Assembly (NCBI RefSeq): GCF_949628215.1
Contig: NC_134277.1
Location: 58,352,918 to 58,416,917 of the forward strand
Reading direction: 5' to 3'
Origin: Phalacrocorax aristotelis
Taxonomy: Eukaryota; Chordata; Aves; Suliformes; Phalacrocoracidae
DNA length: 64,000 nt
Positions 13,000-25,737 of the stretch are shown piece after piece (positions within the stretch are counted from its first letter, which is position 1; every line of letters starts with the position of its first letter). Below the pieces are notes generated by a model that did no database searches, was not told the DNA's origin, and worked only from the letters and a program-made list of their open reading frames with translations. Position numbers and translations under genes: made by a program.

Positions 13000-15900
13000 G
13001 TAAGTCAGGGCATTTGGGAATTGTATGTTTGTCCTGTTCTCATCTTCTTTGTAGGACTTAAATCAGGGTATGGCCAGCCCTAGTATTTTAAAATAAAATA
13101 GGTACAAGTATGCAGTACTGTATATGTGTACATATAACTGCAAGGACTTTGGCTTTTTGCTTATAAAATTCTCCCGATGTAGTGAGAAAACACTGGAAAA
13201 GTAGGCTACTCATGTCAGGTTGACCCTTCCTGCTTCTGCATTCTGCTTGTCTGTACAGGCAGCACTCCCACTTTCATCCAGAATTGCTGAAGTCCTTATG
13301 CCTGTCTCAGGTGCTACCAAGCAGCAGCGCTTGTCTGTTTTTGTTGGGCACTCAGTTTTAAAAGAGGATTGTATAAGGATGATTGTGCGTTTAGGCAGCG
13401 TTTAAGACATTATTGCCAGCCAAATCGAGGCTTCAATTAAAAAGGAAGAGAAGTACGTTTATGACTATGAGGATTTCACTGGAGATGACAGCAAGGGAAG
13501 AGATGGCAGAAAGATCTGAGCTTGTGAAACCAGCAGCTCAGTAATCTGGATAAAGCTTAAACTAATCACTGTTATATGCATAATGAAAAAATAAGGTAAA
13601 TTCGTTTTGGAGAAGAATTTAAGAAAGCACCTGAATAAAACATTCTTCTTACAGTGGAGAGAAAGCAAAAGCTTTCCTAGAAAACCTGATTTCAGGCATT
13701 TTTATGTAGAACTTGAAGATGGCTTTAAAAAAAAAGCCTTCAAAATGAATAAACACTGAAAAACAGAAGCCTGATACATGCTATAATACAGAGATTTCCC
13801 GAAGCTGACTGTGGGATTTCAGTGTGCAATCCTTACTGATATAACTGAAAAGCTCTGCGCCTCAATCCCTGGGGTGACGTTGTAAATCTCTGTTTTTCTG
13901 TTCAGAACAAATCCTTTGTGGAACACTGCCAGAAGGGAATGTATTAATATTGGCTCAGGGAAACAGGACATCCTTTTGCTCTCATTTCTACTGTAGAAAC
14001 AAGAACAGAATTTGACCCCTTCCATGAAATATCTCTCACTGCCACACAGTGTCACACTCTTCCTCTCGGGCACCTGGGAATGTTCCAGAGGAGATAACCA
14101 TGGTGTGTAGGCTTGCCTCTGGCCAACTTTCATCCCTTCCAAAAGAGCGCAGTTGTCATTGTCTTCCAGTAAAGGGCCCTGAAATGAGGTGGCAATTACA
14201 GGCAGAAGAACCATTTGTGTTTATGGGAGTTTGCATCAGTTGCTAGCATGTCTGATAACTAATCAAGGAAACACAGTGAAAGCCTCAGTCTGAAGAACAA
14301 AATTGTCTGACGTGCTCTTGCTCATGTGTCTGTTTCCACAGCACCAGGGCAAGGGAATGATGAGGACAGTTTAGTCAGGTCAGAAAAGTTGCTGAGGAGA
14401 ACTACTGAAGCAAAATTATTTTCTTTTCCTTGAGAATGTGTATACCATCTAGGAAGCACAAAGCAAATCTTGACATCTTTAGTGCTGAATGCTTCAGTTT
14501 TCTGACTTGACCTTAAATGCCAGCTACCATATTTCCCATGGGAGACAAAATGACAGTGTTGAGTAATTTAAGAACATCTAAGAATCTTCTTTTAAGGGCA
14601 ACTGCAGAACAGTATTCCTCTTTGTCCCCCACAGACCTCCTGGCCAGCTTTGATGCTGTAAACATGAGGCTTGTGTACAAGATATGCAGTTTCAAACTGT
14701 ACTGACCTGGAATTTCAGTTCAGCATCCCAATGCCAAAGGTCAGGTATAACCCTGAACTTTCCAAATGTTCAAGGGCTTTTTAGTTTCAGATTTATATTT
14801 TACATGCCAGAAAACATCAGGCAATAAGTACTAATTGCTAAAGACATCCGTAATATATCTGTAAGTGCCCATGAGTGCTATCTCAAATGACATAAACCTG
14901 CTCTCAAGAGATGACCTGTTTAAGAAACCCCACTAAAAGTTGCAGGCTGATGTTTGCTAGATGACACTCTTCTCTGTCTCGGTGAACAGTCTGGGTTTGA
15001 GAGCTGCCTGAGCGCGGGTGGGTTTTGACTTCCCTCTTTTCTTTGCCTAGGTTCCTTTTGATGATGGGAGTTTTGTTCTGTTGTGGAGCTGGTTTCTTTA
15101 TCCGAAGGCGGATGTACCCTCCTCCACTAGTAGAAGAACCTACTTTTAATGTGTCTTACACCAGACAACCAGTCAACACTGCATCAGGTCAGAGACTGCT
15201 CATTGAACAACTTTCACTAATTTCTTAAATTTGCCAAGTTATTTAAAAAGGGTGGGGTTAGGAGTTTTTGTTGGTTTTTGCAAACTGTGGGATTTGGACA
15301 AGGGATTGCACTGCACTGAACCGTGCAGCCACCTCCTGCGATGAGTGCAGTCTTTTGCCTTTCAAACAGCATAATTCAGCTGCAGTGTACAGAAGTGTTT
15401 GTGAAACCCAGGATGACAGGACTTCCAGTTCCCTTCTGATGTAGTTCCTAATATCTTTACAGCTGTATGCATGGAAGGAGGCTAGCAAGTTCACACTTCG
15501 CAGTGTAGACAAAGTGATAGGTATCTAAAATGAACAGTGACATGAAGAAAGAGTTTTAAATACAGTTGGTGACATCTGGCAGAGGTGAAGGAAAGCCTAA
15601 CATTTTTCTTCTACTGTCTGGCTATCTTGCAAGTCTTCTCTTTGATTCGCCTTCCATGCTCTGTGCTACAGTTTTTCTGCAGCGAAGTGGTCCTTCTCCC
15701 CTTGTTAGTCTGATTGCTCTCTCTCTGGTCAGTAATGGCTGTGAGCGTCAGGAGGATCTACCTAGTGATGGCTCCTCTAGCAATACTGCTTTCTAAATTT
15801 GTTATTTCTTCCCCTCTGGCTTTTAGATAGTCCCAGTTAGGAGAATCCTGTAAAATAAGACTCATGTGTAAGCAGATGATGATTGTGCTTTATGGGAGCA

Positions 15901-18900
15901 TTTTGAATCCGCTTGTCTCTGGTTAGAAGACCTTCTGCAGTGCTGAGATTATATCTGAGTACACACTCAGGTGCTTGCCTTCTCCCTGCCTCAGCAAGGC
16001 CAAACTGAGACCTTTTCAACCACTCTCCAGATTGTATAAACCAGGGCTAGTTTGTGCCAGTGAAAGCACACATACAAATGCAGGCACGCTTGGTACACTG
16101 ACACTTCTCCTTCCAGGCTGTCATTTTATTGCATGATGTATTAGAGAGAACTGAAGCCAGAGGATAATTCCCTTTTCTGACAACTTTTTTTTTGGAATTG
16201 GCAATTTGGTTTTGTTTCATGCTGGCTTGGAAGTGGAAATAAAACTGAATATTTTGTAAAAAGAAGGGAGATATCTCTGAAAATTTGGTGCCTCAAACCT
16301 CTCTATCAAAAATTGTGTTATGAACCATTAGATCTCTGTGCAATACTGTGGCTGTGTCAAGACAGCCTCCTTAGAAGAGTGTCCTTGTCTAGCTAGCTGT
16401 GACTCCGAGATGCAGCATTCATGCTCTCTTCCCTGTCATGCCTGCTATTGCACACCCACGTGCCTTGTGCAGACTTTGGAAATGCTCTTCATTGCATCCT
16501 TGAGCATGTACTCATAGACACGCATTTCCCCCCTCTCTTTCACAGGTCTAAATGGATAAAAAGATGTTACAGACAAAAAACTAACATTTTATTCACCCCC
16601 TTTTTTTAATCATAAGGGTACTTTTAGGGCGTCCATTCTGCATCTCTTTTTCTGCTTGACTGAACAAGCATTCCACAGAGAGTATTTATTTTTCAACAGT
16701 GGGGGAGGGAGCCAAACTAACTAAACTATATTTTTAAGCCTGAAAGATAACCTCAGGCTTATGTGAACAGGGAGCATCTTTGGCTGAATTGGCAAATACC
16801 GGATTTAATTTTAGAGCATGGTTTTAGTTTTTCATGGAATGCAAATTGTGGGCAAATATAAAATAAGCAAAAGCCCTTTGGTGACCTGCCTATGCCACCT
16901 GCTTCCAGACTGTTAATACTGTTTCTTAAAGCTTTGGGCTCTGAGCTAACCCCACCAAAATTTTCTTCTACCTTTTTTACTGTTCTAGGAATATTCAATA
17001 GCAAAAGCAATGGGAATTACTAGTCAACCAAGTTCACATTTTCCTCTAGCTCCTCTTCCAGATTTGGTAGCAGTAGCCAGTTCACAGGTGAGGTGGAGCC
17101 CCTGAAACAGGTCTCTTTGCCCATCTCCCTCCTTCCTTGCAGCATCTTCTGCCATCCCAGCAGCAGCCTGGAGGTGGAAGTGCTTTTTCTGTGGTCCTGA
17201 CTGGGAAAATGGATTGAACACCTCACCTACAAATAGCAGTTTGGAGACCTGGTGGTGTCTTTCACTTCAGGTCTGGCCTACATAGCCCCAAACTGGCAGT
17301 TCAGGTGCTAGAAAAGGTCGGATGCCTTTGTAGACACTTAACAAATACTTGCTGAGCTGATCCTGCAAGGAAGTTGATGTTCAGATGTTGTTTTCTCCTG
17401 GGTTTAATGAACTGAAAAAATATCTCAAAAGATTGGTGTCCGCACTTGCCCCCCTCCCCCCCTCAATTCAATAATAATACACGGAAGTTTTAATGAAAAC
17501 AGTTATTTTCCTGAGGAGCAAGCTGCAGTGAGCTACCTCAACCTCTCGCATTTCCCAACGTGGATGGAAACTGCAGAAATACAGAGCTGGGCAGGATTTA
17601 ACTTTAAAGCAAAAGTGCCTAAGAAAAAGGCTACAAAAGAGGGTATTAGCCCAAACTTTAGAGAGGTAGGATGCGGATCCTGTTCCCAGCCTGGCTCTCC
17701 CGCAGCCACGTGCTGATGCTATACATGGAAGCAGAACAACGGCTTCTCGTCACTGTGGCAAAGGAATAGAGGCTGCGGAGCAGTCCTCTTTGCTCAAACA
17801 GGCAAAAGAAAAACTTATTGTGGTGGTGTGTTAAAAATGACTGTGTTAAGAAGGAAATAGCCGCGTTCCCTATCTGCTTTCCATCTTCTTTGCTCCCGAG
17901 TGTCCAAAAAAAGCTCCCTAGGCAGGCACCCTAGGCTCTGGGACAGTTTACATCCTTGTGCCTTATGGCTCAACCTGTCTGATTTAGTACTGGAAGGACA
18001 TGTTTTTGGGTTTGGTATGTAGCTCCTTCCTGAATGCGTGAAGTACTAAAGAATGCTTAAATCTTCAAGAAGCCTGTATTCCTTCTGTGGCAATACTGAG
18101 TCCTAGCGTCACTAAGTCACGGAAACGAATGGTTGAGTGGAAAATCCCTTAGAGGCTGTGCCGTTATAGGAAAAAGAGTAGCACCAAAAGAAGAAAACCT
18201 GTTGCTCAGCTATTACTTTTTTTTCAGTCCAGCTTTATTTAAATAGGCAGAGAGAAAGAGAATAAAACTAATTTACATCTTGAGATAGAGACAATCTGTG
18301 ACTTTGCTGGAATCACATTCAGTCATCTTTCACCACCCACTGTGATATCTGAGGAGAGTTACAGGCCACCTTTGTTATTCCTCATGGCAGCAGTCTGTGT
18401 TACTCCTGATGTGTCATAGCGAAGGAATTTTGCTTTTGATTGTGTGTTTCCTTTCCTTCTCCCTGCAGGCTCCAACATTGTTTCCTAAATTTAATCTGTG
18501 CAAAGCAATCTTGTCCCATTGTGTTAGCCAGCCATAATTGGCTTCACCTTGGGTTTTTGCTTCATACATGTTTACTCCTTAGCCATATTGTGCCTTGATG
18601 GGAAATTATCTATTTGAGATGCACTCTGGCATATGAGCAGATCCAATATATTACAAAATAACCTGTGAAGTTCTCTCGTAAGACTTGACATCTGAGTCAG
18701 GGCTGCAGTGGAAGCCCCTTTGTCCATCTGGGATCCCACATCTCTCCTCATTGCAGGCACAGCAGCTCTTCTGTCTGGGGAACTGAGCAGGGCTCGCTGT
18801 TTTCCCTTTCAGATGGTAATCAACTGGGGCAGTGGTGCCCTTTGTTTCACTAAATGATTTCCATTGCGTGCGAAATTGAAACTTTCTGGTGAAATCTCAA

Positions 18901-19266
18901 GAAGTCAATGTTGTCCTGCAAGTCTGGGTTTTCTCTGGAATGGGAGAAAGGTGGCTCCTTGTCCATGCTGTGATGAACACTTTGAGAAAACTTGTCCAAG
19001 TGTACAGAGCAGAAGCCCTGGAAGAGCACGACCGTTTCGTGATGCTTCTGCCATCATTGATACCTTTTCTCTCCTTTCTTTCAGGGTCACAACAACCTGG
19101 AGTGCCGTATTACACAGATCCAGGTGGACCTGTGATGAATCCCATGGCTATGGCTTTCCACGTCCAGCCCAATTCCCCACAAGGAAACCCAGTTTACCCA
19201 CCCCCACCTTCCTACTGCAACACACCACCTCCCCCTTACGAGCAGGTGGTGAAATCCTCTACGTGA
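12922..19266 (+). CDS. VOPP1: VOPP1 (ECOP/GASP), last three coding exons, 5' part missing
   Basis: Spliced CDS join(12922-12999, 15051-15187, 19085-19266), giving 132 residues up to a TGA at 19264-19266. What is seen: a cysteine-rich lumenal end (CRSYEDCCGSRCC), one hydrophobic membrane segment (FLLMMGVLFCCGAGFFI), a basic stop-transfer RRR, then a Pro/Tyr-rich cytosolic tail with PPSY and PPPY motifs and the end EQVVKSST. All junctions are GT-AG and the phases agree (78, 137 and 182 nt). Family knowledge: VOPP1 is a small single-pass protein of late endosomal/lysosomal vesicles, overexpressed in some cancers, linked to NF-kB signalling and redox survival, and it binds the WW domains of WWOX through its PPxY motifs. 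Human VOPP1 has about 172 residues, so the signal peptide and the first lumenal residues (about 38-40) lie upstream of base 1; I did not find those exons in 1-12921. The gene converges with LANCL2, as in human. Confidence 0.96.
13000..15050. other. VOPP1 intron
   Basis: A 2.05-kb intron with donor GTAAGT and acceptor TAG. I see no repeats I recognise and no supported gene inside. A 39-codon open stretch near 13,408-13,520 was examined and rejected. Confidence 0.85.
15051..15187 (+). CDS. VOPP1: VOPP1 coding exon (transmembrane segment)
   Basis: This 137-nt exon has acceptor TTTGCCTAG and donor CAG|GTCAGA. It encodes the single membrane-spanning helix FLLMMGVLFCCGAGFFI, the cytosolic RRRMYPPPL and the start of the tail (VEEPTFNVSYTRQPVNTAS). 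It joins in frame on both sides: a Trp codon is split at the 5' end and a Gly codon at the 3' end. An open frame running 41 bases past the donor is intron read-through, not a separate gene. Confidence 0.96.
15188..19084. other. VOPP1 intron
   Basis: A 3.9-kb intron with donor GTCAGA and acceptor CAG. It holds only small unsupported open frames and short homopolymers. I see no RNA gene, no mobile element and no further exon in it. Confidence 0.85.
19085..19266 (+). CDS. VOPP1: VOPP1 terminal coding exon (PPxY tail)
   Basis: This exon follows a TTCTTTCAG acceptor. It encodes the Pro/Tyr/Gly/Asn-rich cytosolic tail, including YYTDPGGP, MAMAFHV, YPPPPSYCN and TPPPPYEQVV, and ends SST and TGA. 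The two PPxY motifs (PPSY and PPPY) are the known kind of WW-domain ligand in this family. Compared with the human protein as I remember it, about four residues between GGPxMNP and MAMAF are absent here. The 3' UTR continues in the same exon. Confidence 0.96.
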
Positions 19267-19398
19267 GGACTCTGGCTCTCTGACCTGACTGTGTGAGAAG
19301 AAGGTGCCATTGCAAAATGAGATGGAGGGCATCCACCCTTATGAACACTTGCTAGTTCTCCCAAGTCCTCTCTCCCTCCCTTCCCTGCACCTTTCCTC

Positions 19399-19404
19399 AT
19401 TAAA
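19399..19404 (+). terminator. Candidate proximal polyadenylation signal of VOPP1
   Basis: ATTAAA lies 133 bases after the stop codon and is followed by a GTT-containing and then T-rich tract. It could produce a short 3' UTR isoform. The support is only the hexamer and its position. Confidence 0.3.
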
Positions 19405-21905
19405 GTTACTTGCAAAGGGGTGATTTTTAAATTTTTTTCTGTTTTTTTTAGTAGAAGTGGATTTTTTCTTTGTCTTCAAAATGAGAGAAGTCGTCTTTGT
19501 AATGCTTTTAATGGAAACCTATATTTAAAACCTCTACGTCTTTCTCTTTATTTATTGTTCGTTTCAATAATGGGTTTAATTGCGTTGTGGCAGGCTACTG
19601 ACAGCAGTTCTTCATGCAATTCCAGAGTGATGTGCGCTCTCAAAAACCCCGTGGCAGAAATGCCCCCATCTACTGGAAATGACAGAAAAAGAGGGTAGAA
19701 GTAAGAAAGGCAGGGCAATGCTTTTACAAGAAATTGTGGCCACTATCTTCTTGATTTACGTTTTTCTCGTAAAACTTGGTTCCGATGCACAACAGACTGA
19801 TGCTGTGCTAGAAGCCTGTGAGTGACTGGAGCACCAGTGTTGGTCGAGTCATGCTTTGCCAAGTGCCCCAGAAAACAGGGATGCATTATTTTAAATGATG
19901 CATCTCAAAGCAAAGGACCCGGGCTTGAGTGTTTCTTGGCCAGCACCTGGACTGCCTGCGTGATTGGCATCCTGAATCTCCCTGTTTTGCCAATGGTGAG
20001 ATTGCATGAAACAGCGATGACCTAAATGTCAGTAGTGAGAGGGAGGTATCATAACCTCAGAGCTACTTGTGCTCGTGCCTCTTGACAGAACGGTTAGCAA
20101 CACTGAAATATGTAGGGAAGTTTTCTTCCCTGAACTGGAAAATAATTACAGTAAGAAGGCATGGAAGCACACTTCCACGTTTGCTCCCTTTGACATTGAT
20201 GGGAGTTTTGTCCCTGAGAAATAGTTGTTTTCATTATGGTTTTACTGCTGCCACAAAGAATACCAAGTATAGCTGTCATCTTCAGGTGACAGATCCGTAA
20301 AACTGTTCTCCTCGCTCGCTCAGGCAAATAACTTTTTCGTACTAGTGCCTAAGAGCAGTTCCTTGACCTGATGCGCAGATGGTTCGGCTTTCAGTGACTC
20401 TTAGCTCTTCATGCGTTTTGCTGTGAGTGGTCCCAGGATTCCCAATCCACCATCTCACGCTCGTGGCTGACTCTCTGCGTGACCATGAGCCAACACCTTC
20501 AAATAAACACAGAGCCCCTTTACTTGTGATGGCTGTCACACCCATCTGTGTCTAGCAAAAAGGTGAAGCTACTCTGAGACATGACGTGACACAAGGAAGA
20601 TGCCATTGCCTTCTACTGCTGAAAGACCTGCAGAAACAGCAGGGGTTAGGAGTCCAATACGGTCCTTTGGATACTGGCTGAATGCTTACTCACTGCCAAT
20701 ACAGCGACTGCTCCTGTGTCACTCCAGCCAGGGCACAGAGGACACCGAGGTGGTTTGCAGTAATCTGAAGACCTGCGTTGCACAGGGAGCCAAAGCTTTA
20801 TTGTGCTCTTAATGCATGCCAGTGGCTTGTGAGAACTTCGTCCTAGGTGGCAAGCTGGAATTGCAGGACTGGCAGAAGAGAGCATCCTTTTTATTACGAA
20901 CATGAGTCTCTAACAGAAAAACCATTAAGGGTAACTCTTTCTAAAAGCTGCTGGTAGCGTTAGTAGTCATCTGGAGGAGAGCTAGCTTTTGAGGAGCTCA
21001 TTGCCGCAAACCTGACTTGGGTTAAACTGTAACTAAGGCTTTCCCTTACTGTGCATCATAATAAGGGACAAAGCCAAGTATTTTTGTGTGTAGTGTAGGC
21101 TCGGTGGACACTTAAGATAAAAAAAGTATAGTTTATATATGATTACTAGGTCCATCTGCTCACCACAACTGTATATATTTTCTAAATTAGTGTGCACTTG
21201 AAGTTTAAAGCTGCGTATGTCACTGGATATGATTGTGTATACATGACATAATTTTTTAAAAGCAAATCCAACCTTTCTTTTTTGGTCAATAGAAATGACA
21301 ACAGACCTCATGTTAGTAGATAGATGTTGTTAAGTCCTTTTATATTACAAAATATATCTTCAACAGCTGGCATTTTTCTGGACACATTGAATAGAAACCT
21401 TTTGTAGTGAATTCTTATGCTGTACATTGAAATTCAACTTCTGTTCAAGTTTTCCTGAAGTCTGGCTGGTTTATTTGCTAGTGTTGATGGATGACGCTAC
21501 CTCTTTATAACACATGCAGTTCTCTGATAGTAAACTTGCTTCTTGTTCTCTTGAAAACACAGCACCTGGGTGGGCATCCATATGAATTACTTGCAAACTG
21601 TTTACATGCCTTTCCTCTCGTTGCCTCACTTTTGGAAGTTTTGTGGTTTTCTTTTCCCCTTTTTTTTTCCCTTGTAGTTTTAAAAAAATAAAAAAAAGGT
21701 AGTGAGGAGAAAGAAGGAAGAAGCCCTGTAACTTTCGGTAGGGTCGTGTCAACAATATGAAGTTCATCAGGAATGTGCATTGCACATTTTGCAAGGTTGG
21801 GTTGGTGGGTTCGGGGATGGATGGAGCAGAAGTAGGTCTGTCTACAGTCTTGGGGACTTCTGTTGCTCATAAAGTTTGCCCAGGCTTTCTTTTGAAATGC
21901 ATTTT

Positions 21906-21911
21906 ATTAAA
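21906..21911 (+). terminator. Candidate distal polyadenylation signal of VOPP1
   Basis: The hexamer ATTAAA is followed within about 30 bases by a GT-rich stretch (GATTGGATGTTGCCGTG). It is the last clear hexamer before sequence without UTR character. An AATAAA at 21687-21692 sits in an A-rich run and is the main alternative. Confidence 0.35.
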
Positions 21912-24900
21912 GTAAGATTGGATGTTGCCGTGCCTGTAGCCCTCTTCATTGCTCTTTCCTGAGCTGTATGTTTAAAGTTCTTTATATTACCAAGTAAAGA
22001 GTGTGACCTCTTGTGTGCAGAGGAGGAGAGAAGGCAGGTCTAATGCCTCCAAGAGATTTGTACTCAACAGCACTTCAAGCCAGATGTGAAACAGAGGCTA
22101 CAGCCACACCACTGGAAAGGACAGGGTTACTTCTCACCAGCAGGCAGTGGTGACAGGTCAGGTAGGCAGTCCCACAGGTGAACGAAAACATCATCTTCCA
22201 ACAGGATTTTACTTGGCAGTGGTGATGCCCTAGGAGCTGCCAGCTGCTGCAGCTTTGCTAATGTGAACTTCCATGTGGTGTGTTGATGCTTTATCTGTTG
22301 AGATTCCCCTGTTGGATTCTCTGGGTTGCCACTACTGTGTCCTCTCTCTAGCACAGCAGAGATTTTGGTGCCTCACTGACATGGCAGTGTGGTGTTTTGA
22401 CTGCAAAACATGGTTGGTGCTAGTGGCTGGGAGCCCTGAGGATGTGTGAGGCACTCCCCTGCCCCTTTCCTGGGTGTGCCAGAGCAGGATATGGGTCGGA
22501 CTCCTCACCTGCCTTTGAGATCTCACCATCTACATCAGGAAGTTGATGTAATATGTTGTGGGGATCAGTATCCTGGTTCTTTCAGAGGCATTTCATACAG
22601 GGGGTTTAAATGCCTTGAACAGGGCTTGGGCAGAATGGAAATGCTTAAGCCAAGCCACTGAGCCCAGGGGGAAGCCAGGAACATAAATGACACCCCGTTG
22701 AAGTCCTTTCTCCAGTAGTACATCCTCAAAACATGTCTAACGTACCTGTGAGGAGGCTGTGATCAGGAGGAACTTGGGCATCTAGGTGGGTGAGGAAACC
22801 TTTGAGGTCTCTGCTGCTGTGACCCTGGCAGAAATGAGAATGAGAAGAGGGTCAGTCCCTTCCTGCTGCAGTGAAATCTCCAACTACACCACTTTGATAG
22901 AAGAGGTACTACCAGGCACTCATGGTACACCTTGCCTGTAGCTCTGGTGTGGCCAGTCCTGCGTAGCTGCAAGGCTTGTGCTTGTTGCCCAGGCTGTGCT
23001 GTGGGATGGGGGGGTAACCTGTCCTTTCTGTGGCTGGGCAGTTGGTTTTCAACCAGAGCTTTTGCTGTCAATCCTGTCTCAATGAAGAACAGCAAAGGTT
23101 GTGCATGACTGGATATGCTCTGCTCTCTTTCTTCCTTGGGGATTGTGCAGGGAGAGAATGAGCAGAGGTCTTCATAGACTTGTAATGATCCTGTGATCCT
23201 TGTGTGCAGCTTGTGCCTCCAGGTATGCTGTCATCAAATTTATCTCTGAAGGGCAATATCTTCTGAGACTCTAGCTCTCAACAGGGAGTCAGCCATCTCC
23301 TTGTGCTGCAAACCTTCCCAACTGCAGGTGGGGAAGGTTTGGCCCCATTTCTGGGCATTTTTTCCAGCTGCTAGTTCTTCTACCATCACATGAAGTGGCA
23401 CAGCCTGCAAACTTGCTGGTTAGCATTGTGTATGATGCCCTAAGTCTGTGGTGAGCTCCAAGGAGGGGCTATGCAGATGTTGGTTATCAGCCTGGGATTG
23501 ATGGTGGGTTGCAGTGGTTTGAGTGGGGAGGAGAAGAACACTCTGTACCTTCTTCTTCTAACTAGCTACTGTCAGGAGTAAGCAGGGGTGCAGAGCGACT
23601 CCACAATCATGGGACGAACCTTGCAGATGCTGTGTCCTGCCTGTCCTAGGAGGCTTTGGAAATTACTTTCCTTCAGCTTCTGTGCTCTGACTTGTATGCT
23701 CCATGCATCTCCTTTCAGCCCTGCAGCAGGAGAGTGATGTCTCATTCAAGATGATTCTCCTCAGAGTAAAAGCAGCAATGGGGATTGCTTTTTTGTCCTT
23801 CAGCAGGGATGTAAAGCCTCTCTGAGCAGTCAGGCTAAAGTTTATCCGGCCACTGGTGCACGGCTCTACCTGCCTCAGGCTCACACTGAAGGCAAAGTAA
23901 ATCTTCTTCCCATAAGGTACCTTCCCCCTAAGGCGCTGCGTTACCTGCTATCGAGGGAAGGCTCCATGTTAATGAGTGAATTAAGGTCGTTGCAATCTGA
24001 GGGTACATAAAGTTTTGCTGCTGCTTCTTCAGCCTTCCAGCCAGTACGCAGCCCTGGCACTTGCTCTCAGGCCCAGGGCACCTAAGACACCTCTGCCAAG
24101 GTGTGGGCGAGGGAGCCCATCAAGGCAGTGCTGCTGGGCTGAAGTCGCTGAAGTAGCACAATCTTATTAATGGCTTTTTATTCTTGCATCTCTCCTCTAC
24201 CACCACCTCCCTGGCATGACAGGGTGCCCTGTGGCTCACAGGAGAGGGGCAAATGTCACCTGCAGCATCCTACAGCGCCTTCTGTGCCTCCCAGTAATTA
24301 GCAGGCTGACACATCAGTTGTGCTGCAAATAGGCCCCAGACTGACAGGGAGGTTACCAACCCTGCCATTTCTGTTCAGGACTGCCAGGCAGCTGCGTCTG
24401 TGTTTCATTATCACTTTGGGAAAAGATAATGTAGTGACAAGCTTTTTTTTTTTTTTTGTGGGTGGGTTTTTTTCCTTTTCTTTACAGCCCTGTGACAGCT
24501 TATACTGCTGTGAAAACAAACAGCTGGGACTACATTTTCCAACCACCTCTTCAGACTATGTGAAGAAGCAAAAGGGGTATTGCTCTTTCTTCCCTACTTA
24601 AACAAAAGAAAAAATCAACCTCAAAACCCTCCGATGGGCTAGTTTTTTGTGCATATACCCAAGAACCCACTTTTTGGCATGCAGGTCAGCCAAGATGATA
24701 AAACGCCTTGTCAGATAGCAGAGCCTTGGGGTTTTTTTTCCCCTTTTTTCCATTTTCCTTTTTCTGATCTAACTCATGCATCACTGCTAATTCAGTAGGT
24801 GAGAGAAATGGGCCAGAATGTCTTTGCAGACCCTGTGGCTGTGGGAACCCTACCCACTGATGCCCTGTTGCTGAGGAGTTGAGCTGCCTTGTGGGATTTT

Positions 24901-25214
24901 ACAGTTTGTACTCTTTGACAGGGAAACTACTCCAGAGACACCATGCAGGGGAAGGCCCGGCATAAGGCAGTTCCTACAAAGCAACAGCTAGATAATAAAG
25001 CTATTAAAGAGGAGAGGCACAACCGGCAGCCACCATCCCAAGCTGCTGGGTGCCGCAAGGTGAAAGGGACAGCAGAGAAAGCGGAGGGAACAGTGACAGG
25101 TTAAGCAGCCCTCTGACTCCCACCTCTACAGATGGCGGTAGCTCCTTAGCTGCACACGTGTTATTTTGGCTTTATGTAGTGAGAGAAGTCACAGGTATAG
25201 GTGTGTGTTCTGCT

Positions 25215-25737
25215 GGTGTGGCCTCACCTTGAGTACTGCATGCAGGTTTGGGCACCACAGGATATAAAGCTACTAGAGAGTGTCCAGAGGAGGGCCACGA
25301 AGTCGGTGAAGGGTTTAGAGGAGAAACTTATGAGGAGCAGCTAAAGTCACTTGGTTTGTTCAGCCTGGAGGAGACTGAGGGGAGACCCCATTGTGGTCTA
25401 CAGCTTCCTCACAAGGGGAGGAGGAGGAGGGGCAGGCACTGATCTCTTCTCTCTGGTGGCCAGTGACAGGACCCGAGGGAATGGCAGGAAGATGTGCCAG
25501 GGGAGGTTTAGGTAGGCTATTAGGAAAAGGTTCTTCACCCAGAGGCTGGTGGAGCACTGGAACAGGCTCCCCATGGAGGCAGTCATGGCACCAAGCCTGA
25601 CAGTATTCAAGAAGCACTTGGAAAACACCTTCAGACACATGGTGTGAATTTGGGGCTGTCCTGTGCAGAGACGTGAGTTGGACTTGATGATCCTTGCTGG
25701 TCCCTTCCAACTCAGGACATTCTATGATTCTATGATG
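25215..25737 (+). mobile_element. CR1 LINE 3' fragment, sense orientation
   Basis: The text follows the CR1 3' region in order: GTGGCCTCACCTTGAGTACTG, a GAGAGTGTCCAGAGGAGGGC motif, TTCAGCCTGGAGGAGACTGA, GGAGCACTGGAACAGGCTCC, and TTGGACTTGATGATCCT with CCCTTCCAACTCAGGACA. It ends in two copies of the terminal repeat ATTCTATG(A). About 520 bp remain, so it is strongly 5' truncated. It lies between the two convergent genes. Confidence 0.95.

Larger units (their letters stand above)
19267..21930 (+). other. VOPP1: Probable VOPP1 3' UTR
   Basis: There is no coding potential after the TGA. The tract carries several possible polyadenylation signals: ATTAAA at 19399, AATAAA at 20502, AATAAA at 21687 and ATTAAA at 21906. 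The last is followed by a GT-containing stretch and lies at the end of a fairly AT-rich tract, so I use it as the likely distal end. That end is inferred; RNA evidence would be needed to say which site is used. The proximal ATTAAA would give a UTR of only about 150 nt. Confidence 0.5.

Noticed and set aside
13408..13520. 39-codon open stretch rich in Lys, Asp, Glu and Tyr in a VOPP1 intron
   Set aside because: It looked protein-like but has no splice sites that fit, no start and no recognised family.
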